In this document: positions 21,439 through 30,656 of the stretch, in pieces
How positions within the stretch are numbered: the first letter of the stretch is position 1
How the letters are laid out: each line of letters starts with the position of its first letter
DNA from: Denitrobacterium detoxificans
GTDB lineage: Bacteria; Actinomycetota; Coriobacteriia; Coriobacteriales; Eggerthellaceae
Direction: 5' to 3'
Assembly (NCBI RefSeq): GCF_001643775.1
Contig: NZ_CP011402.1
Span: 62,001-126,000, forward strand
Length of the DNA: 64,000 bases
Translations under genes and position numbers: made by a program
The notes under the pieces: model-generated
Database searches by the model: none
Seen by the model: only the letters and a program-made list of their open reading frames with translations
What the model was told of the DNA's origin: nothing

Positions 21439-22406
21439 TGCGCCTAAAGGCACGGGTAGTGCAGCTCGACCGGGGCTTTCCCCTGGTGCGTACCGAAGAT
21501 GGCGCTCAGTTTCGCTGCAAGCATGCCACGGCGCTCGTGAAGGGCAAGAAGCATCGCGCCGTCATTGGCGACGAGGTCATGGTGGAAGCCGATGAAGCGG
21601 CAGATATCGCGCAGATCCTGGAAATCCTTCCGCGCCGTTGCTCGCTTGTGCGCAAGGATCCCGCCGAGCGCTCGCTGCCGCAGACGCTTGCGGCCAATTT
21701 CGACGTGGTTGTCGTGGCCCATCCTCTATTCGAGCTGAATATCCGCAGGTTGGAACGTGAGTTGGTGCTTGCGCACGAGACGGGTGCGCGCGTGGTGGTG
21801 GCGCTTACCAAGGCCGATTTGGCTCAGGATGAGGCGCAGCTTCGCGATACCACCGAGCTCGTGCGTGCTATTGCCACCAATGACGACACCGTGCTCGTGG
21901 TGTCCGAATTCGATGCGCCCAGCGTTGAGGCGCTTCGTGCGTGCATTCCCGCAGATTGCACGGCCGTGCTCATCGGTCGTTCGGGCGTGGGGAAGTCTAG
22001 CTTGGTGAACTTGCTGGCGGGCAGCGAGGTGCAGCAGACCACTGCCGTGCGCGAGACTGACGGCAAAGGTCGTCATACCACGGTGAACCGCAGCATGGTG
22101 GCCGTGCGCGATGGTGGGTGGGTCGTTGACATGCCCGGCGTGCGTGGCTTGGGCCTTTGGAACGCCGATGCGGGCATCGCAGCGGCTTTCCCCGATATCG
22201 ACAAGGCGGCAATGGAGTGCCGCTTCCGCGATTGCAAGCATGGGGCCGAGCCTGGCTGCGCCGTGCGCGAAGCGGTCGAAGCGGGCCGGATTCCGCCGCA
22301 GCGTCTTGAATCGTACCTGCGTCTCACGGAAGAGAACGAGCAGCAGAAACAGCGCAACGAAGAGGCCAGCCGCATTCGCTCGCGCGGTGGCCGTCGCAAG
22401 AGATAA
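21438..22406 (+). CDS. rsgA: Ribosome assembly GTPase RsgA (YjeQ)
   Basis: Circularly permuted GTPase that checks maturation of the 30S subunit. 322 residues: an N-terminal OB fold (about 1-70), then the permuted G domain with G4 (TKAD, 124-127) before G1 (GRSGVGKS, 180-187) and G3 (DMPGVRG), and a C-terminal zinc-knuckle helical domain (CRFRDCKHGAEPGC). The permuted motif order is diagnostic. The ATG overlaps the previous gene's stop (TAATG). A basic tail (RGGRRKR) fits rRNA binding. Confidence 0.96.
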   Translation: MRLKARVVQLDRGFPLVRTEDGAQFRCKHATALVKGKKHRAVIGDEVMVEADEAADIAQILEILPRRCSLVRKDPAERSLPQTLAANFDVVVVAHPLFELNIRRLERELVLAHETGARVVVALTKADLAQDEAQLRDTTELVRAIATNDDTVLVVSEFDAPSVEALRACIPADCTAVLIGRSGVGKSSLVNLLAGSEVQQTTAVRETDGKGRHTTVNRSMVAVRDGGWVVDMPGVRGLGLWNADAGIAAAFPDIDKAAMECRFRDCKHGAEPGCAVREAVEAGRIPPQRLESYLRLTEENEQQKQRNEEASRIRSRGGRRKR

Positions 22407-22522
22407 GTCCTTTTTCGTTAACTGGCTATTATTTGCATCCATTACGGAGGGCCTGCCTTGTGGTGTTGCGGGTCACTATCGCGTGGTAAAGTAATCGTCG
22501 AAACCACGGTGAAAGGATTCCC

Positions 22523-23362
22523 ATGACCATCACGGCACTCGACGGTTCGGTGTATAGGGTTGCCGATGCGCACGCCCACGTCTACAAGGAGAAGATTGCC
22601 TCCAAGGCCTCCACGGCCATCGGGGCGTTCTACCGCACCGACATGTATGAGAGCGTGCCCACCGCGTCGAACCTGCTGACGAAGGCGGGCGCCCTGGGCG
22701 TCGAGAAGTTTCTCATTTTCAGCGTGGCGACTACGGTGAAACAGGTAAGCAGCATCAACCACTTCATTGCGGATGAGGTTGCCAGCGCCCCCGATAGCTT
22801 TTTGGGCTTGGGAACCGCTCATCCGGATATGCCCGATTTCGGAGTGCTCTTCGATGAGCTGGACGAACTGGGCTTGAAGGGCATCAAGCTGCATCCTGAT
22901 ATGCAGTATTTCAACATCGACGACCCGCGCATGATGCCGTTGTACCGCGAGGCTGCGAAGCGCGGGTTGGTCATGTTGCTGCACGTGGGCGACGAGCGTT
23001 ACGACTACAGTGCGCCCGAGCGCCTGATGCGCGTGCTCGAGGAAGTGCCCGAGCTGAAGGTGCATGCCGCGCATTTCGGATGCTGCCGCATTTGGAAGCG
23101 TCGTCCCCTGGTGATTGAGGCGGCGGTTCGTGCAGGTGCCAACATCGCCTTCGATACGAGCAGCATGCTTGGATGGGCTTCGGTGGAAGAAGCGCGCTAC
23201 CTGGTCGACCATCTGGGCGTCGATCACATCATGTGGGGTACCGATTATCCCATGTGGAGTCCCGAAAACGAATTCGCGCGCCTTCTGGCCCTTGGTTATA
23301 GCCACGAAGAGAACCAGAAGATGCTCTACGACAACTTCGCCCGCTTTTACGGCGTGGACTAA
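22523..23362 (+). CDS. Amidohydrolase-2 family metal-dependent hydrolase
   Basis: 279-residue TIM-barrel hydrolase of the amidohydrolase_2 family (aminocarboxymuconate-semialdehyde decarboxylase/uronate isomerase-like). Visible metal and active-site positions include the N-terminal HxH (DAHAHVY), GIKLHPD, LLHVGD, HAAHFG and the C-terminal WGTDYPMWSPE, where the Asp is the usual catalytic base. The substrate cannot be predicted. It has its own 116-base upstream gap and a GAAAGGA ribosome site. The downstream 474 bases hold repeats and a terminator. Confidence 0.85.
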   Translation: MTITALDGSVYRVADAHAHVYKEKIASKASTAIGAFYRTDMYESVPTASNLLTKAGALGVEKFLIFSVATTVKQVSSINHFIADEVASAPDSFLGLGTAHPDMPDFGVLFDELDELGLKGIKLHPDMQYFNIDDPRMMPLYREAAKRGLVMLLHVGDERYDYSAPERLMRVLEEVPELKVHAAHFGCCRIWKRRPLVIEAAVRAGANIAFDTSSMLGWASVEEARYLVDHLGVDHIMWGTDYPMWSPENEFARLLALGYSHEENQKMLYDNFARFYGVD

Positions 23363-23475
23363 CCTTCCAGCCCGGAATACCGAGCTTTCGCAAAGCTGAA
23401 AACGAGCGGGACTATAAACTCGACCCGCGATGCCGAGCTTTCGCAAAGCGAAAGCAAGCGAGCGCAGGTTGCCCA

Positions 23476-23607
23476 ACCCGCAGGTCCACCAAAGTAGCTG
23501 AGAGTACAGCTGGCGAGCGCGATAGGCGCGACAGGCGAGGGAGTTGGCTTCCGCCAACGACCGAAGCACGGAGCCGCCTAGCGTGCCGCCAGATGCGGTC
23601 TCAGCGG
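23476..23607 (-). repeat. Intergenic repeat head, copy 1 (inverted relative to 30511-30641)
   Basis: About 130 bases whose reverse complement matches 30511-30641 at roughly nine positions in ten, including CGTTGGCGGAAGCCAACTCC and CAGCTGTACTCTCAGCT. Both copies continue into hairpin units of the type GCTCG-CTTTCG..CGAAAG-CTCG; here two units lie at about 23385-23465. The two copies face each other across addB-addA. Confidence 0.8.
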
Positions 23608-23616
23608 TGCAACAAA

Positions 23617-23649
23617 AAAGGAGCGCTGTCTGCAGTTCAGCGCTCCTTT
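23617..23649. terminator. Bidirectional terminator between the amidohydrolase and addA
   Basis: Perfect 12-bp stem (AAAGGAGCGCTG and complement) with a 9-base loop, A-run on the left and T-run on the right. It can serve the amidohydrolase (plus) and addA (minus) transcripts. Confidence 0.75.
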
Positions 23650-23783
23650 AAGTTTCTGAGAAGTGCGACGGGGAGGGTTTAGAGGGGGGGTAGCCCCGTC
23701 GCATCAGGGACAGTTTGGATAATACGCTCCTGTTTTCGCATAGGTACCCCTATCACGAAGCGGTCACAGTGCGCGCGTGACAA

Positions 23784-23823
23784 TACACCCCAGGGTGTAC
23801 CACGCGGTATATCCTGGGGTGTA
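23784..23823. promoter_or_regulatory. Dyad TACACCCCAGG / CCTGGGGTGTA next to the addA stop
   Basis: Perfect 11-bp inverted arms 18 bases apart; the left half also forms a smaller palindrome (TACACCC-CA-GGGTGTA, 23784-23799). It looks like an operator but no gene start is nearby on either strand, so its role is unclear. An addA terminator without T-run is an alternative. Confidence 0.35.
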
Positions 23824-23836
23824 CGAAGCGCAAATC

Positions 23837-26800
23837 CTATTGTTCGATGATCGCTCGAAGCTCTTCGAAATCGGATTTCTCGAAGGAGTACACCACTTCC
23901 TGAGGCTGTCCCGAGCGAGCTGCATCTTCCTGCTCAACGCGTACAAAGTGAGCTTCTACCTGGGCAAACCCTGCCTGCAGTGCGGCATAGGCGTAGCATT
24001 GCGCCTGAAGCAGGTGCTTGTCGTGCAGGGCTGCAGACGTTTCCGCCTGGCTGCCACCCGTCTTGTAGTCCACGATAAGCGCGCTAGAGGCTGCATCGTC
24101 GTAGCAGAGCAGGTCGATTTCGCCTTCCAGGATACGCTCACCAATGGCAGCACTGAAGGGTACTTCGGGGTCGTGATGTGCATACGCGAAGCTGCGCTCC
24201 TTGATGTCTGAGCGTAGCCAGCGCGTAAAGGCCTTGCGTAGGCGTTCGACGTCGAAAACGCCCCAAGCTGCGGCGAAGCGTTCAAGCGTTTCGGTTATGT
24301 CCGCTTCTGAAGGAATGCTTTCCTGCAGGGCGAGCCATTCGCAGGCCATGTGCAGCGCCGACCCGAACGACGTAGCCTTGTCGGCATCGCTGGCGGGCTG
24401 GTCGCTGCTTGTGGGCTCGATGGGCTCTGCGGGTTCGCCGGCGGGTTCCTCTTCGTGCGCATGCACAACGCCATGGGAACCTTCCGGGGCGATGGACGAG
24501 TACGAGAAGAAATCGTCGTGCATGCTCACCGCTACCGTGCGGGGCTGGGGTGGGAACGAGAAGTGCGGAATGACGAGCGTTTCCTCGCGCTCTTCCTGCT
24601 CAGGAGCGGGTTCTTCCACGGCACCCTCTTTGCTCTCGATGGTGTCTTCTTCCGTCTCTTCCTTGTCGGGGTCATACACCCGGTTGCGCGTGAATGCGAG
24701 CGGCTCGCTGCCGCCGTATTCCAAGGTGCAACTGGAAGCGGGGAAGTCGGGCTGGCCAGGGCAAAGGCCTGCCAGGATGTCGCCCAGCACCTGCTTGTAC
24801 GTGCCTTCTTTCGTGATCGCGTGCTTCATGCACACGATAAGGCCAGCGCTGGCACGCGTGGCGGCCACGTAGAAGAGGCGCTTCTTCTCCTCGTATTCGC
24901 GTTCCGCGTTGATGCGCTTGATGGCGCTTGCGTGCTCGAGCTGGTTCCGTGCGTCGTGGATGCTGAAATCGTCCTCTTCGTCGGACTTGATGCCGCTCGT
25001 GGAGAATGCTGCGAATACGGTGCCCTCGTCGGCGAGTACCGCGGGCTTTTCCCCGCGATCGCGCGTTTCGTAGCAGTCGACGACGGCAACGATGGGGAAT
25101 TCCAGGCCCTTCGAGGAATGCACGGTCATGATGCGCACGGCCTTGGATTCTTCCGTGGAAAGCGCTCCCGGTTTTTCGCCTCCCAGCTGCGCGGCATCGC
25201 TCATGGCCTGCGCGCAGCGGGCCATGTCGTAGCCGTTTTCGCTCGCCTTGTCGCTGACCATACGCGCGAACTTCAGGATGTCGGCTGCTTGCGCACGGCC
25301 TTCGGCGCCCTTTGCCTCCAGGCGCGAAAGCCAGCCGGATTCGACGACGGTTTCCAGGAAGAGCTTGCCCGGTTCCACGACGCCCAGCTTGTCCCAGGCA
25401 TGGCGCAGCACCGTTCCGGCATGCTCCATAAGCGGGGACTGTGCCATGGGCGCACGGTCATCGTAGAGCAGGCCCTTGGAAAGGTTCTGCCTGATGTAGG
25501 TGCCTTGCGGCTCGGTCTTGTACGTGGCCAGATACAGAAGGTCGGTGGAGGACACGGGCAGGACGTCGCTGCTGAGCACTACGAACAGGCTTTCCGTGTC
25601 ATGCGGGTTGGCCAGTACCTTCAGCAGGCGCTGGCACGTGCGCACGTGTTCGCCTTCGAAGAACTTCGAGCCGCCCGTAATGACGCATTCCATGCCCTGG
25701 TCGCGCACGGCCTGGGCGTAGACGCCCGCCGCGGACGTGGCCCCCATGAGGATGACCATTTCTCCGGGGCTGTGGCCTGCGTCGGCGAGGCTCCTGAAGC
25801 GCTGCGCGATGAGCTCGGCTTCCTTTTGGGTGGCGAAATCCTTCCCGCCTTTGGAGGGGTACTCGGTGAGCATGACCTCGATGCGCGGACCTTCGCCCCT
25901 CCACGGCCTGCCTTCGGTTGCCGCCTCCAGGTCGAGGAAGTCTTCGGTGAAGTATCCCTTGCGTCCGCAGACGGCGCGCACGAATGCAAGCACATCGCCG
26001 TGGCTGCGGAAGTTGTGCCCCAGCTCCTCGCGATGGGCGGCAACGGGGGAAAGCCCCAGCATGTCCTGCTTGTGGCGCAGGTACACTTCGACGTCGGCAC
26101 CTTGGAAGCGGTAGATGCTCTGCTGCGAGTCGCCTACGGTGCACAGGTGCGTCTTGGCGGGGCCGGCGATTTGCTCGATCATGTCGATCTGCAGCTGGCT
26201 CGTGTCTTGGAATTCGTCCACCATGATCAGGCGGAATCGTTCGGTGTATTCCTTCGCGATATTGGGGTGCTCGCGGAACGCGCGCAGCGTGGTCCGGATG
26301 AGATCGCCCGTGTCGATGTACGCCTGCGCGGCGAGCCGGTCGTGATACGCCTCATCGACTTCGGTGGCCAGAAGCATGAGCGCTTCCATGTGCGGCACCT
26401 GGGCTTCTGCCTTGCAGATGCCCGCGCATTCCGCAATGCAGTCCTTGAGGTCGGTGGCCTTCTTGCCGCCCAGGCCGCGCTTGTTTACGCCATCCAGGAT
26501 GTCGGCAAGCGCGCTCGACGAAACCTCGCCGGATTGGAGCATATCGCGCAGGTCGTCGGCGAGCTTTTCGGCGGTTTCCTTGTTCTTGTCGGTGCCGGCA
26601 ACCTGCAGGTCTTCGCAGAGCCCCAGCAGCTCGCGGGCGAGCTTGCCCGCGTCGGTGGCCTTCGGGCCCAGGTCGAACGCCTGGAGCCCCTTGGTCTGGC
26701 TGGCGGCCGTGTTCAGAACCCTGCCCACCATGCTGCGCACGTTGTCGATGTCGGCTTCGTTGATGAGCGCGTCGAAGCGCGTATCGCCTTCTTCGCGTAT

Positions 26801-27235
26801 GCGCACGAGCACGGTCTCTATGGCCTGCTCAAGCGCGCGTGCTTGTTCGTCGCCCATGACGAGCTTGAAGGCCGGATCGATGCCCAGCTCCAGGGCGTGC
26901 TCGCGCAGGATGCGCCCGCACATGCTGTGAATCGTGGAGATCCAGGCGGCGTCAACCTTCAGGGCCTCCTCCACCATGCCCTCCTTGCGCAGCACCTGGC
27001 GCACGCGGTCCTTAATTTCACCTGCGGCTTTGTTGGTGTAGGTGATGATGAGGGCCTGGTCGATGGAATCGAGGAAGGGTTTGCCGTCTTTTCCCGAGCC
27101 AGGCAGGAGCGACCACGCCACGCGTTGTGTAAGCGTGAACGTCTTGCCGCTGCCTGCGCCCGCGCAGATGAGCAGCGGGCCTTCGAGGTAGGTGATTGCG
27201 TTGTACTGCCCTGGTTTGTAGCCAGTCATATCCAT
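23837..27235 (-). CDS. addA: AddA-type UvrD/RecB helicase-nuclease
   Basis: 1132-residue subunit of an AddAB (RexAB) double-strand-break resection enzyme. UvrD-like superfamily 1 helicase: Walker A AGAGSGKT at 25-32, motif Ia ITYTNKAAGEI, Walker B MVDEFQDTS, motif III GDSQQSIYRFQGA, and later motifs (ITYTNK-type, VHSSKGLEFP, YVAATRA). The C-terminal PD-(D/E)xK nuclease has GEIDLL and VDYKTG (Asp/Lys at about 1056-1058). The start ATG immediately abuts the addB stop, so translation is coupled. A low-complexity Glu/Pro linker (about residues 900-960) separates helicase and nuclease parts. It has no recD neighbour. Confidence 0.92.
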   Translation of the reverse strand: MDMTGYKPGQYNAITYLEGPLLICAGAGSGKTFTLTQRVAWSLLPGSGKDGKPFLDSIDQALIITYTNKAAGEIKDRVRQVLRKEGMVEEALKVDAAWISTIHSMCGRILREHALELGIDPAFKLVMGDEQARALEQAIETVLVRIREEGDTRFDALINEADIDNVRSMVGRVLNTAASQTKGLQAFDLGPKATDAGKLARELLGLCEDLQVAGTDKNKETAEKLADDLRDMLQSGEVSSSALADILDGVNKRGLGGKKATDLKDCIAECAGICKAEAQVPHMEALMLLATEVDEAYHDRLAAQAYIDTGDLIRTTLRAFREHPNIAKEYTERFRLIMVDEFQDTSQLQIDMIEQIAGPAKTHLCTVGDSQQSIYRFQGADVEVYLRHKQDMLGLSPVAAHREELGHNFRSHGDVLAFVRAVCGRKGYFTEDFLDLEAATEGRPWRGEGPRIEVMLTEYPSKGGKDFATQKEAELIAQRFRSLADAGHSPGEMVILMGATSAAGVYAQAVRDQGMECVITGGSKFFEGEHVRTCQRLLKVLANPHDTESLFVVLSSDVLPVSSTDLLYLATYKTEPQGTYIRQNLSKGLLYDDRAPMAQSPLMEHAGTVLRHAWDKLGVVEPGKLFLETVVESGWLSRLEAKGAEGRAQAADILKFARMVSDKASENGYDMARCAQAMSDAAQLGGEKPGALSTEESKAVRIMTVHSSKGLEFPIVAVVDCYETRDRGEKPAVLADEGTVFAAFSTSGIKSDEEDDFSIHDARNQLEHASAIKRINAEREYEEKKRLFYVAATRASAGLIVCMKHAITKEGTYKQVLGDILAGLCPGQPDFPASSCTLEYGGSEPLAFTRNRVYDPDKEETEEDTIESKEGAVEEPAPEQEEREETLVIPHFSFPPQPRTVAVSMHDDFFSYSSIAPEGSHGVVHAHEEEPAGEPAEPIEPTSSDQPASDADKATSFGSALHMACEWLALQESIPSEADITETLERFAAAWGVFDVERLRKAFTRWLRSDIKERSFAYAHHDPEVPFSAAIGERILEGEIDLLCYDDAASSALIVDYKTGGSQAETSAALHDKHLLQAQCYAYAALQAGFAQVEAHFVRVEQEDAARSGQPQEVVYSFEKSDFEELRAIIEQ

Positions 27236-30079
27236 TTATATACTCCGCTTCTCCAGGCGTTCCGTGCAGTTGCCCACGGGGCAGTACTTGCAGGCGTCTT
27301 TGCAGATGGGCTGCGCGTGGATCACGCCCTGCGCCAATTCCTCTATGCGTTGCGCAACGAGTTGCTCGCTGCGGTTGATGAGCTCGTCGAAGGTGCGGAC
27401 ATCGCACCAGGGTACCTGCGCGCAAGTGGCGTCGGCGCCCTTCTTGAAGGGCAGCTCTTCGAGCCCAATGATGCGGGAGTCGTAGGCGCCTTGGATTTCG
27501 CAGGTGAGCGGGTTGAGGTACAGCGTTCCTACCACCTGCAGGCCCAGCAGGTCGCGCACGACCTTCGCATACATGAGTGCCTGCATCTTGTGGGGCAGCA
27601 CGAATGTGGTTGGCGCCGGTTCGTCTTTCGCGGGTTTCTCGTGCAGGCGATATGCCTTGGAGAGAGACGACTTGTAGTCGATGACGAATGCGCGCCCTTG
27701 CTCGTCGACGTCGATTCGGTCGACACTGCCGCAGATGGTGCATCCGGCATAGGTAAATGGCTCGGCATCGCCATATCGCCATTCGTAGTACTGGGGCGTG
27801 AACGAGGGCAGCAGCATCGTTTCGTATTCCAAGTAGTCCTGCAGCATGGGCAGGATGGCGTCGCGTGCGCGGCGCTCCGATTCCGTGATGGGCACGTAGC
27901 GGCCCTTGCCCGGGCTCTTTTCGAACTGGTGCTGCGCCGTTTCCTCGAAGACCACCTGCATGAGGTTGCGGGCGTCCTCGAGCGTTTCCTCAGTGACCTT
28001 GGGCGCGATGGTCTGCTGGAAGCGTGCATAAAAATGCTCCAGCGTACTATGGATGAAGTTGCCGCGTTCGACCTTGCTAAAGGATTCTTCGAGCGTGTCG
28101 AGTTTTAGGCGGCGCTTGGCGAACCACTGGTAGGGGCATTCCAGGTAGCTTTCGATTTGCGAGGGCGAAAGAGCCAGGAGGTCGCTTGTTTCCTGCCCGC
28201 GGTTCTGCCCGAGGGTGATGAAGGAGCGAGCGCTCGCATCGATTTCTCCGATCACGGGTGCGTCGGCTTCCCGCTCGGTGGCTAGGGCGCCGTTCGTGGC
28301 GTTTGCCACCAGGGCTTCCTCGCCGCGCACCGCTGCGAATGGTACGAGCGATTGCGGAATGCGCAGCTTCTTGTTCGTGTCGACGTCGCTTGCCAGGCTG
28401 GCCCGATAGCAATCGACGAGCTCCTCGAAGACGCTTGCGGGTTGCAGCTCTTCGGTCTGGCCATCGTGCAGGGCGCGTTCGAGCACGAGCGTTTCCCGTG
28501 CCACCGAACAAGCAAGCGCGTACGTGCGACGCATGGTAGCGAGCGGTGTGGCCGGACGTACGCAACCCCACGTGCGCAGCAGCGTGCTGAGCGCGTCTTC
28601 GGGTTCCTTAATGGGGTACACGTTGGCGCAGAGATTGCAGATGATAACGGTGTCTGCCGAGGCGGCGGGAAGTTGGGCGCAGTCTTCGAGCGAGATGAAG
28701 CGCACGGTGGCTTCCGTATCTTCGCTTGTGGAGCGCGACGTGGGAATGGAGGCGCCTTCCAGCGAGCGAATGGCTTCCTGCCACGAAAGGCCCCAGCTGC
28801 TGGCTTCGCGGCATGCCTCGCGCGCCTTTGCGAGCACGGCGGGGGAGTTTGTTGCGGGTCCAACGCCATAGGCGCTGATGGGAGCTGCGTAGGCGGCAAG
28901 TACGTCGAACGCGTCGTCGATGCGTCCTTCTTCGAGCAGGCCGATGACTCCCTGAAGCGATTCGCTGGCGTTGTTGGCCAGGTTGCTAAGCACTTCGGTA
29001 GGCTGGATGAGCCGGTTGTTCCTGCGACTTTGGTCGGAGCGGAACGCCGAGACGATGTTGACGCCCGCGAAGATGTTGAGTGCGTAGTCGGCGGCCAGCA
29101 GCAGGTCGGTATCGCTTGCGTTCACGAGGCCAGCCAGGTTGAGCAGATGGCGTCCCATGGGGGTTGCGCCGAAGGGCATGCGGTCGGCGAACGAGCAGCT
29201 GATGCCCGACTCGACGAGTGCGGGAGCAAGCGCGTCGAACGCTTGCGCGGGGCTCTTGCACGCTACGATCACCGTGCCCTGCTGTGCGAACTGCTCGATT
29301 GTGATACCGATGAGCGGCAGTTCCGCAGTGGGGCCCATGGGGAAGGCCATGCGCACGTGGCCTTGCGCTGCGATGGCGGCATCGTCTTTCTGCCTGCAAT
29401 AGAGCATGGCAAGCAGACTGCGCAGCTCGTCTGCGCGGTCTTCGTTGCCGGGTTGTGCGGCGGTGTGGAACTGGGCCGCGGCGCCAGCTGCCTCGAGCAG
29501 TTGGCATTGCGCGTGCGTGAGGTCCTCTTCGGCAACGTCTACGACGATGGGCTGATAGGCACCAAGTGCGTCGCGCTGGGCCAGGAGTGCGCATGCTTCG
29601 CTTGCTTCGATGAGGTTGCGTTCGCGTAGCAGCGCCCGGTAGGCGATGACCGTTTGGGCAACGTGCAGCTCTTCGGCGGAAAGGACGCAGCCTTCCGTTG
29701 TTGCGTAGGGCATTGCCTCGGCGGCGCATCGCTCGAGGAGCTTGAGCGTTCCCTCGGTGGGGTTCTTGCTCCACACGTGCTCGTGCGCTGCCTGCCTCAT
29801 GGCGAACGTGCGCGTAAGCGGGCCGACGATGGCGGAGCCGTCGCCATGGAGCATCCAGAGCTCTTCGACCCATGCGGGTAGCGTGGTGACGGCGACGCCG
29901 AACCCGCAGCCCTCGCGCGCGAGCGTGCGTTGCCAGGAAAGCTGTTGCGCGTAGCTTGCGCAAAGAAGCACGGGCCGCCGCCCTTGCGCTTTCGCGCTGC
30001 GGATGGACTGAATGATCGCGGCGCGATGCTGTGCCGGCGTATCGTTCAGATGGGTGGGTATGGTGTACATGGAATTCAT
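27236..30079 (-). CDS. addB: AddB-type nuclease subunit with iron-sulfur staple
   Basis: 947-residue partner of AddA. The C-terminal nuclease domain is clear: CPYQW (Cys648) upstream, the catalytic core SVDRID...VIDYKSS (DYK at about 801-803), and the closing cysteines 930, 933 and 938 (with an extra Cys926), matching the four-cysteine [4Fe-4S] staple of AddB-type nucleases. The N-terminal half resembles an inactivated helicase; the GxGK(S/T) Walker A seen in well-studied AddB is not evident (the region reads RRPVLLCASYAQQ). A TACAAT -10 lies only 6 bases before the ATG at 30079, so either the message is leaderless or the ATG at 30070 is used. Confidence 0.88.
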   Translation of the reverse strand: MNSMYTIPTHLNDTPAQHRAAIIQSIRSAKAQGRRPVLLCASYAQQLSWQRTLAREGCGFGVAVTTLPAWVEELWMLHGDGSAIVGPLTRTFAMRQAAHEHVWSKNPTEGTLKLLERCAAEAMPYATTEGCVLSAEELHVAQTVIAYRALLRERNLIEASEACALLAQRDALGAYQPIVVDVAEEDLTHAQCQLLEAAGAAAQFHTAAQPGNEDRADELRSLLAMLYCRQKDDAAIAAQGHVRMAFPMGPTAELPLIGITIEQFAQQGTVIVACKSPAQAFDALAPALVESGISCSFADRMPFGATPMGRHLLNLAGLVNASDTDLLLAADYALNIFAGVNIVSAFRSDQSRRNNRLIQPTEVLSNLANNASESLQGVIGLLEEGRIDDAFDVLAAYAAPISAYGVGPATNSPAVLAKAREACREASSWGLSWQEAIRSLEGASIPTSRSTSEDTEATVRFISLEDCAQLPAASADTVIICNLCANVYPIKEPEDALSTLLRTWGCVRPATPLATMRRTYALACSVARETLVLERALHDGQTEELQPASVFEELVDCYRASLASDVDTNKKLRIPQSLVPFAAVRGEEALVANATNGALATEREADAPVIGEIDASARSFITLGQNRGQETSDLLALSPSQIESYLECPYQWFAKRRLKLDTLEESFSKVERGNFIHSTLEHFYARFQQTIAPKVTEETLEDARNLMQVVFEETAQHQFEKSPGKGRYVPITESERRARDAILPMLQDYLEYETMLLPSFTPQYYEWRYGDAEPFTYAGCTICGSVDRIDVDEQGRAFVIDYKSSLSKAYRLHEKPAKDEPAPTTFVLPHKMQALMYAKVVRDLLGLQVVGTLYLNPLTCEIQGAYDSRIIGLEELPFKKGADATCAQVPWCDVRTFDELINRSEQLVAQRIEELAQGVIHAQPICKDACKYCPVGNCTERLEKRSI

Positions 30080-30085
30080 TCTGAT

Positions 30086-30091
30086 ATTGTA
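30086..30091 (-). promoter_or_regulatory. -10 box of addB placed almost on the start codon
   Basis: Minus-strand TACAAT at 30086-30091 would start transcription at or beside the A of the addB ATG at 30079. No Shine-Dalgarno sequence is seen before it, as expected for a leaderless message. The -35 match is poor. Confidence 0.35.
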
Positions 30092-30510
30092 CCCCGCGAG
30101 TCTGTGCCGACTGTCCCATTTTCGTCCGAGTTACGCTCACTGCTGCGGCTTTTTCGGCTTTGGCCGAATTGGGAGCCGCAATGGACCAAATGTGTATCCC
30201 CTATGGAGGATAGTGCATAATATATGAGGGTGATGAGTGGTTGAGCAGGCTTTTCACCCTCTTCGTGCTATGAGGGAGCATGGGAAATACTCCTCTAGGG
30301 GTGCTGTGCAGTGCCAATTTTTTTGGCATTATACAGTCATCGGGTTCGACGGTCTCCCTCAATCTTTTCCCGTCAGCCCGACGGATTGGTTCAATCCGAA
30401 AGGCGTCGCAGAGACCACCTCCTCCCTCTCTCCCTCGGTCTCCGACGTCCCTCCTCCTCTTGCCCCTGTCCCTTCTCTCTCGGGACGGGGGCCTTCTATT
30501 TCTGGGTCGT

Positions 30511-30641
30511 CCGCTGAGAGCGCATCTGACGGCACGCTAGACGCTCCGTGCTTCAGTCGTTGGCGGAAGCCAACTCCTTCGCCAGTCGCGTCTATCGCGC
30601 TCGCCAGCTGTACTCTCAGCTGCTTTGGTGGACCTGTGGGT
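30511..30641 (+). repeat. Intergenic repeat head, copy 2
   Basis: About 131 bases, inverted counterpart of 23476-23607 on the far side of addB. It contains CGTTGGCGGAAGCCAACTCC and CTGTACTCTCAGCTG. Open frames across it exist in several directions but the translation is low-complexity and restricted to the repeat, so it is not called a gene. Upstream, 30230-30510 is pyrimidine-rich with no gene recognised, apart from a TGCCAA-TTTTT-TTGGCA hairpin near 30312-30330. Confidence 0.8.
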
Positions 30642-30656
30642 GGGGCGTGCCGCATG

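Noticed and set aside
22442-23569. 375-codon minus-strand frame over the amidohydrolase and the downstream repeat
   Set aside because: Its first part is translated repeat DNA and the rest is antisense to the amidohydrolase. The similar peptide from 30548-30916 comes from the same repeat, showing that the frame is a repeat artefact.
24350-28108. 1252-codon plus-strand frame opposite addA/addB
   Set aside because: GC-rich antisense frame; addA and addB motifs on the minus strand are unambiguous.
30300-30345. Possible tRNA or riboswitch around GGGTTCGAC in the addB upstream region
   Set aside because: A T-loop-like word only; no acceptor stem, anticodon stem or other tRNA arm can be formed around it.
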